Assembly: GCA_902167985.1 (NCBI GenBank)
Contig: CABHNZ010000012.1
Span: 146,525 to 210,524 of the forward strand
Length of the DNA stretch: 64,000 bases
Direction of reading: 5' to 3'
Source of the DNA: Shinella sp. UYSO24
GTDB taxonomy: Bacteria > Pseudomonadota > Alphaproteobacteria > Rhizobiales > Rhizobiaceae
Shown here: in pieces, positions 56,447 through 64,000 of the stretch
How the letters are laid out: the number at the start of each line of letters is the position of its first letter
Numbering within the stretch: the first letter of the stretch is position 1
Notes under the pieces: model-generated
Told to the model about the DNA's origin: nothing
Database searches by the model: none
The model's input: the letters and a program-made list of their open reading frames with translations, nothing else
Position numbers and translations under genes: made by a program

Positions 56447-58081
56447 TCAGATCTCCTTGAGGAGCTGCTCTGCAATGCGGACCGAAAGGGCCGCACCCGT
56501 CAGGGTCGGGTTCATGCACGAGGCCGACGGCATGACGCTGGTGCCGGCGATGAACATGTTGTGGTGGTCATGGGTGCGGCAGTCACGGTCGACGACGCTG
56601 TCCTTCGGATCGTCGCCCATGCGGGTCGTGCCCATGACGTGCTGGCGGTTCTGCCACTTGACGTCGGTGGAGAGAACTTCGGCATCGAGCAGCTGGGCGA
56701 TCTTGTTCAGATCTTCCAGGCCACGGTCGCGGCCGGCATTCCAGTAGTCCGTCACCGAATAGTAGAGGACCGGAACCGGGATGCCGAGCGCGTCGAACTT
56801 GGTCTTCGACGGCGTGACGCGGTTTTCGGCGAGCGGCAGCGGTTCGAAATCGATCGCCCAGTTGAGCGAGCGGGCCGAATACTGGCGGATCATCTCGTCG
56901 AGCTTGGAGCCCATGATGCCCTTCTTGATGAAGCCTTCGGTCATCTGGGCGGTCGGCACGGTGTTGCGGACCTTGATCTTGTAGCTCGGGTAGTCCTTGC
57001 GGAAGGCGCCGTCGCGCTGGTTCAGGTAAACCAGAAGCTCTGTCGGACCTTCGCCCGGCCACATGTCTTCCTTGGTCAGCATGTTCATGCTGATGCCGGT
57101 ATGGTCCATCAGGTTACGGCCGACCTGGTCGGACGAGTTGGCGATGCCGTTCGGATATTTGTCCGAGGTCGAGATCAGCAGAAGCTTCGCCGATTCGATG
57201 CCATAGGCGGCGAGCACGAAATAGCGTGCCGTCAGGCGATGTTCGGAATTGTCGGGCTTCTTGTACCAGACGGCAGTGATCTTGCCGTCGTCGCCGGCTT
57301 CCACCTTGTAGACGGGCGAGTTGTCGAGCAGCTTGGCGCCATAGCGTTCGGCCAGATCGATATGCTGGGAGCCGTCATACTTGGCGCCGATCGGACAGAC
57401 CGGGTTGCAGTTGTTGTTGCCGGCGCAGACCGGGCGGTTGCCATAGGGGCGCGAGGCGCGGCCATGCGGCTCCAGAACCGGGTTGAAGCCACCGACCGAG
57501 AGCTTTTCGGCCAGCGTCGTGAACATGTAGCTGGAATTCAGCTGCTTCATCGGGAAGGGCATGGAGCGCGGCGGCATCGGGTGGCCGCCCTGGCCGCTTT
57601 CGTCCTGACCGTCCATGCCGGTGACGCCGAGTTCCAGTTCGGCCTTGTTGTAATACTGTTCCAGGTCGTCATAGCCGATCGGCCAGTCGCGACCGCGGCC
57701 ATAGAGGGTCTGGATCTTGAAGTCGTTGGGGATCATGCGCCACAGCGCCGAACCAAAATGCCAGGTCGTGCCGCCGACGACGCGCAGGTAGGAGGTGTTG
57801 TACTTTACCGGGCCTTCATACTGCAGATAGTCGCCATAGGTGGATGGCGCCCAGGGCATGCTCGGGAAGGGGGAGCCTGCACCCTGCAGCTTGGCGTTTG
57901 CCAGCGACAGCTTTACCGGAGCATTGCGGAAGGTCTCGACGATCTCGCGACGATCGACCCGCGGGCCGGCTTCGAGAATGATGACCTTCTTGCCGGCCTT
58001 GGCGAGCTGCGAGGCGACGATGCCGCCCATGACACCCGATCCGATGACGATCAGGTCCGCATCATATGCGTCGTTTGCCAT
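56447..58081 (-). CDS. GMC oxidoreductase, FAD large subunit of a membrane-bound alcohol/sugar dehydrogenase
   Basis: 544 aa. The FAD-binding motif is LIVIGSGVMGGIVASQLAKA. The family core includes GGTTWHFGSALWRMIPND, a cysteine-rich loop CAGNNNCNPVCPIGAKYDGS (possible Fe-S ligands as in gluconate, sorbitol and fructose dehydrogenases) and the GMC C-terminus MGTTRMGDDPKDSVVD with HDHHNMFIAGTSVMPSASCM. Small subunit and cytochrome c genes precede it. It oxidises a sugar or polyol and passes electrons to the cytochrome; the substrate is not readable. Confidence 0.93.
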   Translation of the reverse strand: MANDAYDADLIVIGSGVMGGIVASQLAKAGKKVIILEAGPRVDRREIVETFRNAPVKLSLANAKLQGAGSPFPSMPWAPSTYGDYLQYEGPVKYNTSYLRVVGGTTWHFGSALWRMIPNDFKIQTLYGRGRDWPIGYDDLEQYYNKAELELGVTGMDGQDESGQGGHPMPPRSMPFPMKQLNSSYMFTTLAEKLSVGGFNPVLEPHGRASRPYGNRPVCAGNNNCNPVCPIGAKYDGSQHIDLAERYGAKLLDNSPVYKVEAGDDGKITAVWYKKPDNSEHRLTARYFVLAAYGIESAKLLLISTSDKYPNGIANSSDQVGRNLMDHTGISMNMLTKEDMWPGEGPTELLVYLNQRDGAFRKDYPSYKIKVRNTVPTAQMTEGFIKKGIMGSKLDEMIRQYSARSLNWAIDFEPLPLAENRVTPSKTKFDALGIPVPVLYYSVTDYWNAGRDRGLEDLNKIAQLLDAEVLSTDVKWQNRQHVMGTTRMGDDPKDSVVDRDCRTHDHHNMFIAGTSVMPSASCMNPTLTGAALSVRIAEQLLKEI

Positions 58082-58095
58082 TGTCTTTGTTCCTG

Positions 58096-58626
58096 TCAGA
58101 TCTTGCTGCCGGGCTTCGGGCCCCAGGCGTTCGGGCCGGGTCCGTAGGTCGGAATGGGGAGAAGGCCCTTGGTCGGGCGGTACATGAGCGACTGCTCGTA
58201 GGTGATCAGCTCGGCATCCTCAGGATCGCCGACCACGCCGAGATACCAGGCGGAGACGATCTTGGAGGCCGTCTTCGTCACGTTGGGATCGGCAGGCTTC
58301 AGGGCCAGAAACGCATCCATGTTCTTGACGCCCGACTGGTCGATCACCTTTTGCAGGGCGGCTATATCGGCGGAAAGCGTCTTGTTGCGCTTGGCAAGGG
58401 CTGCGAGGAAACGGGCGCCGAGGACCGGATCGAGATCGTAGCCGGTCAGGAACTGCGAGAGCTTGGTGAAGCCCTGGACATCTTCATCGGCAGCAGCAGC
58501 CGAAAGCGGGGCTGCAACCGACGAGAGGACCGCGAGGCCACCAACGGCCACCGTGCCGCGCAGAAGGGCGCGTCGGCCAAGCGGACGGCCCAGAAAAGAG
58601 CCGGAAGTGTAATTGTCTGTCGACAT
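58096..58626 (-). CDS. Small subunit of the GMC dehydrogenase, Tat-exported
   Basis: 176 aa. The N-terminal twin-arginine signal (GRRALLRGTVAVGGLAVLSS) suggests folded export with the large subunit, as for gluconate 2-dehydrogenase gamma or sorbitol dehydrogenase small subunits. The rest is helical, with the family end TYEQSLMYRPTKGLLPIPTY. It ends 14 bp before the large-subunit gene. Confidence 0.87.
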   Translation of the reverse strand: MSTDNYTSGSFLGRPLGRRALLRGTVAVGGLAVLSSVAAPLSAAAADEDVQGFTKLSQFLTGYDLDPVLGARFLAALAKRNKTLSADIAALQKVIDQSGVKNMDAFLALKPADPNVTKTASKIVSAWYLGVVGDPEDAELITYEQSLMYRPTKGLLPIPTYGPGPNAWGPKPGSKI

Positions 58627-58675
58627 TGCTGATATCCTCGATGAGGCAAGTCAGAATTTGAAAAGGGCGAAGCGA

Positions 58676-60171
58676 TCAGGCGTGCGCCGGGCGACGTCTG
58701 CTACGGGCGACGAAGACGGCGACGATCAGTGCCAGAAGGATCACCACGACGACGATTGCCGGTACGATGAAGGGCGCGATCTCGGCCAGAGCCGGCTTTT
58801 CGCCACCTTCGCGGACACGCAGCACGTCGGCTGCCGTGACCTGCACCTTGCCGTTGCCGAAATGGCTCAGCACGTAGTTGCTGACATCGGCGACATCCTT
58901 GTCCGACAGGCGGTCGGTGAAGGAAGCGTTCGGGCCGAAGGCCGGCATGAAGGTCGGCACGTCGTTGACGGTGCGCGACAGGCCGAACAGGATCGTGGCG
59001 ATCAGGTTGTCCGGGTTGTCGCCGCCGGTCGCGGTGTTGTGGAACAGCGACGGATAGTGGTTGTTGCCTTCGCCGTTGACCTGATGGCAGGCGGCGCAGG
59101 AGCCGCTGAAGATGTGGAAGCCCTTTTCGTTCATCGCCTGGCCGGGAAGGCCGCGAAGATCGGATTCGGCAACCGAGGGCTTGCCGACATCGTAGCGTGG
59201 CGTGGTTTCGCCCGAGGAAATCGGCTTGGTGGCCTTCAGGTAGACGACGAGGGCGTTGAGGTCTGCATCGCTCAGGTGCTGCAGCGAATGCTCGACGCTT
59301 CCGCCATCGGGCCTGCAGCCTGGGCCTTGCCGGCAACATGGCCGGTGCGCAGGTATTCGACGAGTTCCGCATCCGACCAGCCGCCGATACCGCTCACCTT
59401 GTCGGAGGTGATGTTCGGGGCATACCAGGAGCCGACAGCGCTGCCGGAAAGGGCCTTGTCGCCTTCTTCGGCCATCAGCTCGTTGCGCGGCGTATGGCAG
59501 GTCGAGCAGTGTTCGAGCGCTTCCGCGAGATAGGCGCCGCGGTTCCAGTCAGCCGATTTGGCTGCGTCGGGCTTGAAGCGGGTATTGTCGAGGAACAGGA
59601 GGTTCCAGAAGGCCATCGACATGCGGATGGAGAAGGGGAAGGGCAGCGCCGTCTTTTCCGGCTGCGCGTCGTTCGGCTTCACCTCGTGCATGAAATAGGC
59701 ATAGAGCGCCTTCATGTCGTCGTCGGAGATCTTCGCATAGGCCGTGTAGGGCATGGCCGGGTAAAGATGGCTGCCATCCTTGGCGACGCCTTCACGCACG
59801 GCACGGGCGAAATCCTCTTCCGAGTAATTGCCGATGCCGGCCGTCTTGGACGGGGTAATGTTCGTCGAGAAGATCGTGCCGAGTGGGGATTCGATACCGT
59901 AGCCGCCGGCAAAGGGCGCTCCACCATTCGGTGCCGTGTGGCAGGCGGCGCAGTCTGCCGCCGTCGCAAGATAACGGCCCTTTGCGACAAGATCCGCATC
60001 CGAACCGGTGGCATCCTGCGCGAACGCGCTGCCGGTGCCGGCCGCGATCGCCGCCAGACCAAAAAGGCCGGCGCGTATGGAGGCGGGACAGAGTGATAGA
60101 AGCGAAACGGCAGACGAGGTTCTGGCGGGGCCTGAATACGGAGGCATAATCGACGTGCTTTCATCAAGCAT
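58676..60171 (-). CDS. Triheme cytochrome c subunit of the dehydrogenase (one frameshift)
   Basis: About 498 aa after restoring one base at 59296 (PMAEAVEHSLQHLSDADLNA). Three haem-binding motifs: CAACH, CSTCH, CAACH, evenly spaced. A hydrophobic signal (AGLFGLAAIAAGTGSAFA) lies at the start and a C-terminal membrane anchor (APFIVPAIVVVVILLALIVA) at the end. Start is uncertain between ATG 60171 and ATG 60147. It carries electrons from the FAD subunit to the quinone pool, as in acetic-acid-bacterial sugar dehydrogenases. First gene of the operon. Confidence 0.9.
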
Positions 60172-60440
60172 GAACAGTGTTCGACAGAACTTACCCTTTG
60201 CCTCCCACGAGCAAGTTCTGATCGGCTTCACCGCGGCGAAGTGCGGCACATCTGGCCGGCTTTTGGGGAACTTGTGCAAAATGTTGTTTTTGCGACAAAT
60301 TTCCCGCCAACGACATTTGGTCGCGGCGGCGTGTCGATGTGTCGCGGCGCGACTTGATCGACGTCATATATGGATGATAGGCCGATTGAAAATCAGTTTA
60401 TTCTGCAACCTGACTTCACCAAAAATGAAGGCTACACGTA

Positions 60441-61343
60441 ATGAAATTCGATCTCGATGACCTTCGCCTTTTCGTTGCAGCCGTTGATGGCGGCAGTCTG
60501 ACGGCGGCTGCGGCGCGCAACAATGTCGTGGTCGCGGCGGTCAGCGCGCGGTTGAAGCGTCTTGAAGATGCGTTCGGGCTGCAGCTTTTCGAGCGTACCG
60601 GCCGGGGGATCCGTCCGACGCTTGCCGGCGACATGCTGGTGCGCCATGCGCGCAAGCTGATGGAGGATGCCCGGCAGGTGGAATACGAACTGGACCAGTT
60701 CGCCGCCGGTCACGGCGGGCAGGTGCGGCTCTTGTCGAACACAAACATGCTGGCCGAGCACATGCCGCAGGCGCTGGGCAAATTTCTGGCCTTGCATCCG
60801 GGAACGACCGTCGTGGTGGAGGACCGGCCGAGTTTCGAAGTGGTCGGTGCGCTGCGCAATGGCGAGGCCGATATCGGCATCGTCGCCGCTTCCGCCGATA
60901 TGTCCGGGCTTGAACGATCGCGGTTCGTGCCGGACCGGCTGGTGCTGGTCGTGCCGCGCGACAGCCCTTTCGCGGAGGCGCCGATAGGCTATTCGCGCAT
61001 TCTCGACAGCAAGCTCGTCGGGCTTTCCGAAAAGACGGCGCTCATGCAGTTTCTGGCGCGGCAGGCGAAGGAACTGGGGCGAAGCGTCGATATCCGCTTC
61101 GGGGCGGAAGGTTTCGAGCCGGCCTGCCGGCTGGTGGAGGCCGGTGCCGGTGTCGCCATCGTTCCCGAGACGGCCGCCCAACGTTATGCGTCCTTCATGG
61201 ATATAAGACCGGTCGAGATTGCCGAAACCTGGGCCGAGCGGGAGCTCTATCTCTGCGTCAAGGCTGAGGCGCAATTGCCGCGCTATGCTCGGGCGCTGTT
61301 GCAGCACCTCAGGGACTATGCGGTGTCTCGACGGGGCGATTGA
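60441..61343 (+). CDS. LysR-family transcription regulator
   Basis: 300 aa, starting MKFDLDDLRLFVAAVDGGSL. The HTH region is LTAAAARNNVVVAAVSARLK; the effector domain begins near residue 93 (QVRLLSNTNMLAEHMPQALG). Divergent from the cytochrome c gene across about 270 bp, so it probably controls the dehydrogenase operon. Inducer unknown. Confidence 0.9.
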   Translation: MKFDLDDLRLFVAAVDGGSLTAAAARNNVVVAAVSARLKRLEDAFGLQLFERTGRGIRPTLAGDMLVRHARKLMEDARQVEYELDQFAAGHGGQVRLLSNTNMLAEHMPQALGKFLALHPGTTVVVEDRPSFEVVGALRNGEADIGIVAASADMSGLERSRFVPDRLVLVVPRDSPFAEAPIGYSRILDSKLVGLSEKTALMQFLARQAKELGRSVDIRFGAEGFEPACRLVEAGAGVAIVPETAAQRYASFMDIRPVEIAETWAERELYLCVKAEAQLPRYARALLQHLRDYAVSRRGD

Positions 61344-62103
61344 TGCGGCCTTGCGGCCTGCGGTGGGTGGTCGCGGTCTATATTTGCCAAATCCGGTATT
61401 TTTACCCTGCCATCCCCGTCTGCAAGTAACTATGTCGGACCAATTGTTGTGAAAAGCTTGTGATTCGGCGCGGTGTTTTTTCGACGCTTCCCAATCCGGT
61501 AAAGAAGAACTGGGGTTTGGCCTCATGTCCTTGTTTATTCTGTGTAGATTGAATATTAGAGATAATTAATATTCGTGTTCATGTAATCATGCAGAAGCAA
61601 ACTGCATGTCTTCTTGTTCCTATTTGAGCATCCCGGCGATTCATATGGGAGAACAAGCAGAAATGCGGGTGTCGGTGTAGAGTGCATGTAGTGGCGTGAC
61701 AGCAGGACTTTGTCACCAAATAACGACATGGCCCCGTTAATACAAAATTAGAAGTCGCCACATAAAGATCGTGGCAAATATCCGTCTCGCTATCGGTGGG
61801 ATGGAAAGGTGATCGGGAAGTCTTCCGGCAATCACCATTCCGGCGTGGAAAGCAGGGCTTTGCCCTGTTGCATGATGCCATTCCTGGCGCCGACGCTCGT
61901 CCGAGCGATGTTCTGCACACATTTATCGTCCGAGAGGACATTCCCGCGTGATGGATGCCAATGCCGGCGTCTGCCATTCGGTTCACGCCGTCAGAACGGG
62001 CGCAGGATGCGCCTCAGGCCGCGGCGAGGGGCGTTGCTGTCTCTCGTACGGCCGGTGGCAAGGTAAGATATTTGCGATAGGCAATCGCCAGGGAACGCCT
62101 TTC
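61344..62103. other. 760-bp non-coding region ahead of the octapeptide-repeat gene
   Basis: No supported gene. The stretch 61500-61780 is notably AT-rich against its surroundings (for example gaatattagagataattaa). A short hairpin CAGGGC-TTT-GCCCTG lies at 61853-61867. It probably holds the promoter and a long leader of the repeat-protein gene. A frame open from 61948 upstream of the true start gives a composition (Cys/Arg/Gly) unlike the protein and is rejected. Confidence 0.55.
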
Positions 62104-64000
62104 ATGACCACGATCATCTCGTCTCTTTCTGCCACCCAGATCCGCGCACTTTCCACTACAGTCATCAATTCGCTGAACAGCGAAGACGTTGCTGCCCTTT
62201 CCAAGACGCAGATTGCGGCGATGAGCTCGAGCCAGATCGGCGCGATCCAATCCGCAAATGTCGGGCTTCTCTCGACGGATCAGCTCTCCGGCATTTCCGC
62301 CACCGCCATCAAGGGGTTGACCCAGTCGCAGATCGAGGCGATCGACGCCGGCAAGATCGCCAGCCTTGACGCCAAGCAGGTTGCGGGCCTCAGCACCGAC
62401 CAGATCGATGATCTGACGAGCAGCCAGGTCACGGCACTCACCTCGCAGCAGATCGCCTCGCTCAGCGCCGCGCAGATCTCGGCCTTCACCAGCTCGGATA
62501 TCAGCACCTTCACTTCGGATGAAATCGCAGCCATCAGCGCCAAGGCGATCTCCGGCCTTTCCGACGAGGATATCGACGGTCTCGACAGCGCCAAGATCGG
62601 CGCTCTTTCGACGTTGCAGATTGCCGCGCTCAGCACCTCGCAGCTGGCCGGCCTCACCAGCACGCAGCTCGACAGCTTCAGCACCGACCAGATGGCCGGT
62701 ATTTCCGCCACGCAGCTCAAGTCGCTCGACTCTTCGCTGGTTTCGTCGCTCACCAGCGATCAGCTGGCCGCCATCAGCACCAAGGCCCTTGTCGGCCTCA
62801 CCAGCCAGCAGGTCAGCGGGCTGTCCAGCACCCAGGTTGCCGGTCTCAAGACGAGCCAGATCGCAGTTCTCAGCGCTACCCAGCTTCAGGGCCTCGGCAG
62901 CGCGGCGCTGGCTGGCCTCGACTCGACCCAGATCGCAGCCATCAGCACCAAGGCGATCACCGGCCTTTCCACGGATGATGTCGCGGCTCTCTCCACCACC
63001 CAGCTTTCCGGCCTGAACGCCGCGCAGCTCGGTGGCCTGACGAGCGGTCAGGTCGCAGCCCTGTCGACCGGTTCGGTCGATGCGCTGACGACGACGCAGC
63101 TTGCCGGTCTGACTGCCACGCAGATCAAGGGCCTGAGCGACGACCAGATCAACCAGCTCACGTCCACGGATATCGCAGCACTTTCGACCAAGGCGCTCGC
63201 AGGTCTCTCGACGTCGCAGATTGCCGGCCTCGACTCGGCCCAGATCGACGGCCTGTCTGCCTCCCAGCTCGGCGCCTTCAGCGCGACGCAGCTCGGCGCT
63301 CTCTCGACGGATGCCTTCGCAAGCCTCGACTCGTCGCAGATCGCGGCCCTGTCGACCAAGTCGATCGGCGGTCTCTCCACCTCCAACATCGCTCTGCTCT
63401 CCAGCGATCAGGTCGTCGGCCTCAATGCCACGCAGATTTCCGGCCTGACGGGCAGCCAGGCAGCCGTTCTCTCCACTGCTGCACTCGATGGGCTGAGCTC
63501 GACCCAGGTTTCCGGCCTGACGGCCGTGCAGCTGTCGTCCATGTCTTCGACGCAGCTTGGCCAACTCGACTCCTCGCAGCTGGCCGGCCTTGCCACCAAG
63601 GCAATCTCGGGCCTGACGACGCAGCTGGTCAACAGCCTCTCCAGCTCGCAGGTCGATGGCCTGTCGGCAAGCCAGATGGCCGCCTTCAGCGCGAACCAGA
63701 TCGGTGCATTGTCGACGGATGCTTTCGCAAGCCTCGACTCCTCGCAGATCGCAGCGATCAGCATCAAGTCCGTCGCAGGTCTCGCGACTGCCGATCTCGC
63801 AACGCTCACGTCCGATCAGGTTGCCGGCCTTTCGGCTGCCCAGATCGGCGGCCTTAGCAGCGGCCAGGTTGCGGTCCTCTCGACCTCTGCTGTCGATGCT
63901 CTCTCGACGGCACAGCTTGCCGGCCTGACGCAACCCAGGTGAAGGGCCTGACCGACGACCAGATCAACCAGCTGACCTCTACCGATATCGCGGCCCTTTC
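62104..64000 (+). CDS. Large octapeptide-repeat protein (3' partial, one frameshift)
   Basis: Starts MTTIISSLSATQIRALSTTV at ATG 62104 with CAGGGA about 9 bases upstream; no signal peptide. From residue 8 the protein is an unbroken series of octads, consensus L-S-T/S-x-Q-I-A-G/A, about 75 copies before a frame break at G 63930. Restoring one G gives GLTATQVKGLTDDQINQLTS, which repeats an earlier block exactly in register, so the gene continues past 64000. There are no cysteines and few charged residues. The S/T-x-x-Q spacing resembles a helix capping box, suggesting stacked short helices, but a beta-solenoid cannot be excluded. Function unknown; secretion by a C-terminal signal is possible. 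Confidence 0.85.
62125..64000 (+). repeat. 24-bp (octapeptide) tandem repeat with a 408-bp higher-order unit
   Basis: Basic period 8 codons (24 bp). Superimposed is a period of 17 octads (136 aa, 408 bp): octads 33-35, 50-52 and 67-69 read LGSAALAG-LDSTQIAA, LSTDAFAS-LDSSQIAA and LSTDAFAS-LDSSQIAA; octads 39-41 and 73-75 share LTSGQVAA/LSSGQVAV-LSTGSVDA/LSTSAVDA. LTATQIKGLSDDQINQLTST (octads 42-44) recurs 34 octads later at the window end. Confidence 0.85.

Noticed and set aside
56561..58147. 528-codon open frame on the plus strand
   Set aside because: Lies opposite the GMC oxidoreductase, which has clear FAD and GMC motifs; the plus-strand product has none.
62014..63933. 639-codon open frame opposite the octapeptide-repeat gene
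   Set aside because: Also periodic, but only because the opposite strand is repetitive; Arg/Gly/Cys-rich, with no start signals. The plus-strand protein has the coherent hydrophobic pattern.
62125..64000. CRISPR array or ice-nucleation protein as explanation of the 24-bp periodicity
   Set aside because: There are no unique spacers, the repeat is continuous and coding, and the AGYGSTxT-type ice-nucleation octapeptide is absent.

Overview
The window looks like a chromosomal segment from an alphaproteobacterium of the Rhizobiaceae (Rhizobium/Agrobacterium/Neorhizobium type). The evidence is high GC, the rhizobial urt-ure gene order with DUF1272 and LprI genes inserted in the urease operon, a type II glutamine synthetase (glnII) divergent from a 63-aa GstI/DUF2735 gene, and a fused NCS1-permease/histidine kinase. 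I cannot place the genus from sequence alone. The theme is nitrogen scavenging: sarcosine, branched-chain amino acids, urea, pyrimidine/hydantoin compounds and ammonium assimilation.

Layout. 0-3.2 kb: end of a sarcosine oxidase operon (soxA partial, soxG), followed by two opposite-strand microproteins. 3.7-9.6 kb: livHMGF, a DUF6867 gene and livK. 9.6-14.3 kb (minus): a response regulator and a 1132-aa NCS1 transporter-kinase-receiver fusion. 14.6-16.6 kb: an Fe(II)/2OG lipid hydroxylase and a terpene-cyclase-fold protein. 16.7-22.6 kb: urea transporter urtABCDE. 22.8-30.6 kb: secreted esterase, then ureD-ureA-DUF1272-ureB-LprI-[AbrB/PIN toxin-antitoxin]-ureC-ureE-ureF-ureG. 30.8-36.3 kb (minus): Crp/Fnr regulator, RND pump and its adaptor. 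36.6-45.8 kb: a minus-strand pyrimidine/hydantoin uptake and hydrolysis operon (ABC transporter, dihydropyrimidinase, N-carbamoyl amidohydrolase, GNAT) facing a RutR-like regulator across a RutR-type operator. 46-48.4 kb: glnII/gstI with sigma-54 and NtrC sites. 48.6-50.7 kb: YeiH exporter and LysR. 51-55.9 kb: chemoreceptor, PilZ-like, FliN-like, DUF2325, DUF423 and truncated haemoglobin genes. 56-61.3 kb: a three-subunit GMC/cytochrome c dehydrogenase with a divergent LysR. 61.3-64 kb: a 760-bp non-coding stretch and the start of a very repetitive protein.

Most unusual feature: from 62,104 to the window end is a protein made almost wholly of a strict octapeptide repeat (about 75 uninterrupted octads, consensus L-S-T/S-x-Q-I-A-G/A). 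These are organised in a higher-order unit of 17 octads (136 aa, 408 bp). It has no signal peptide and continues past the window.

Sequence-quality caveat: about 25 single-frame disruptions occur in otherwise well-conserved genes. Nearly all are explained by one missing base in a short homopolymer, and restoring it recovers the expected family length. I read these as assembly errors, not pseudogenes, and annotate each gene across its frameshift.
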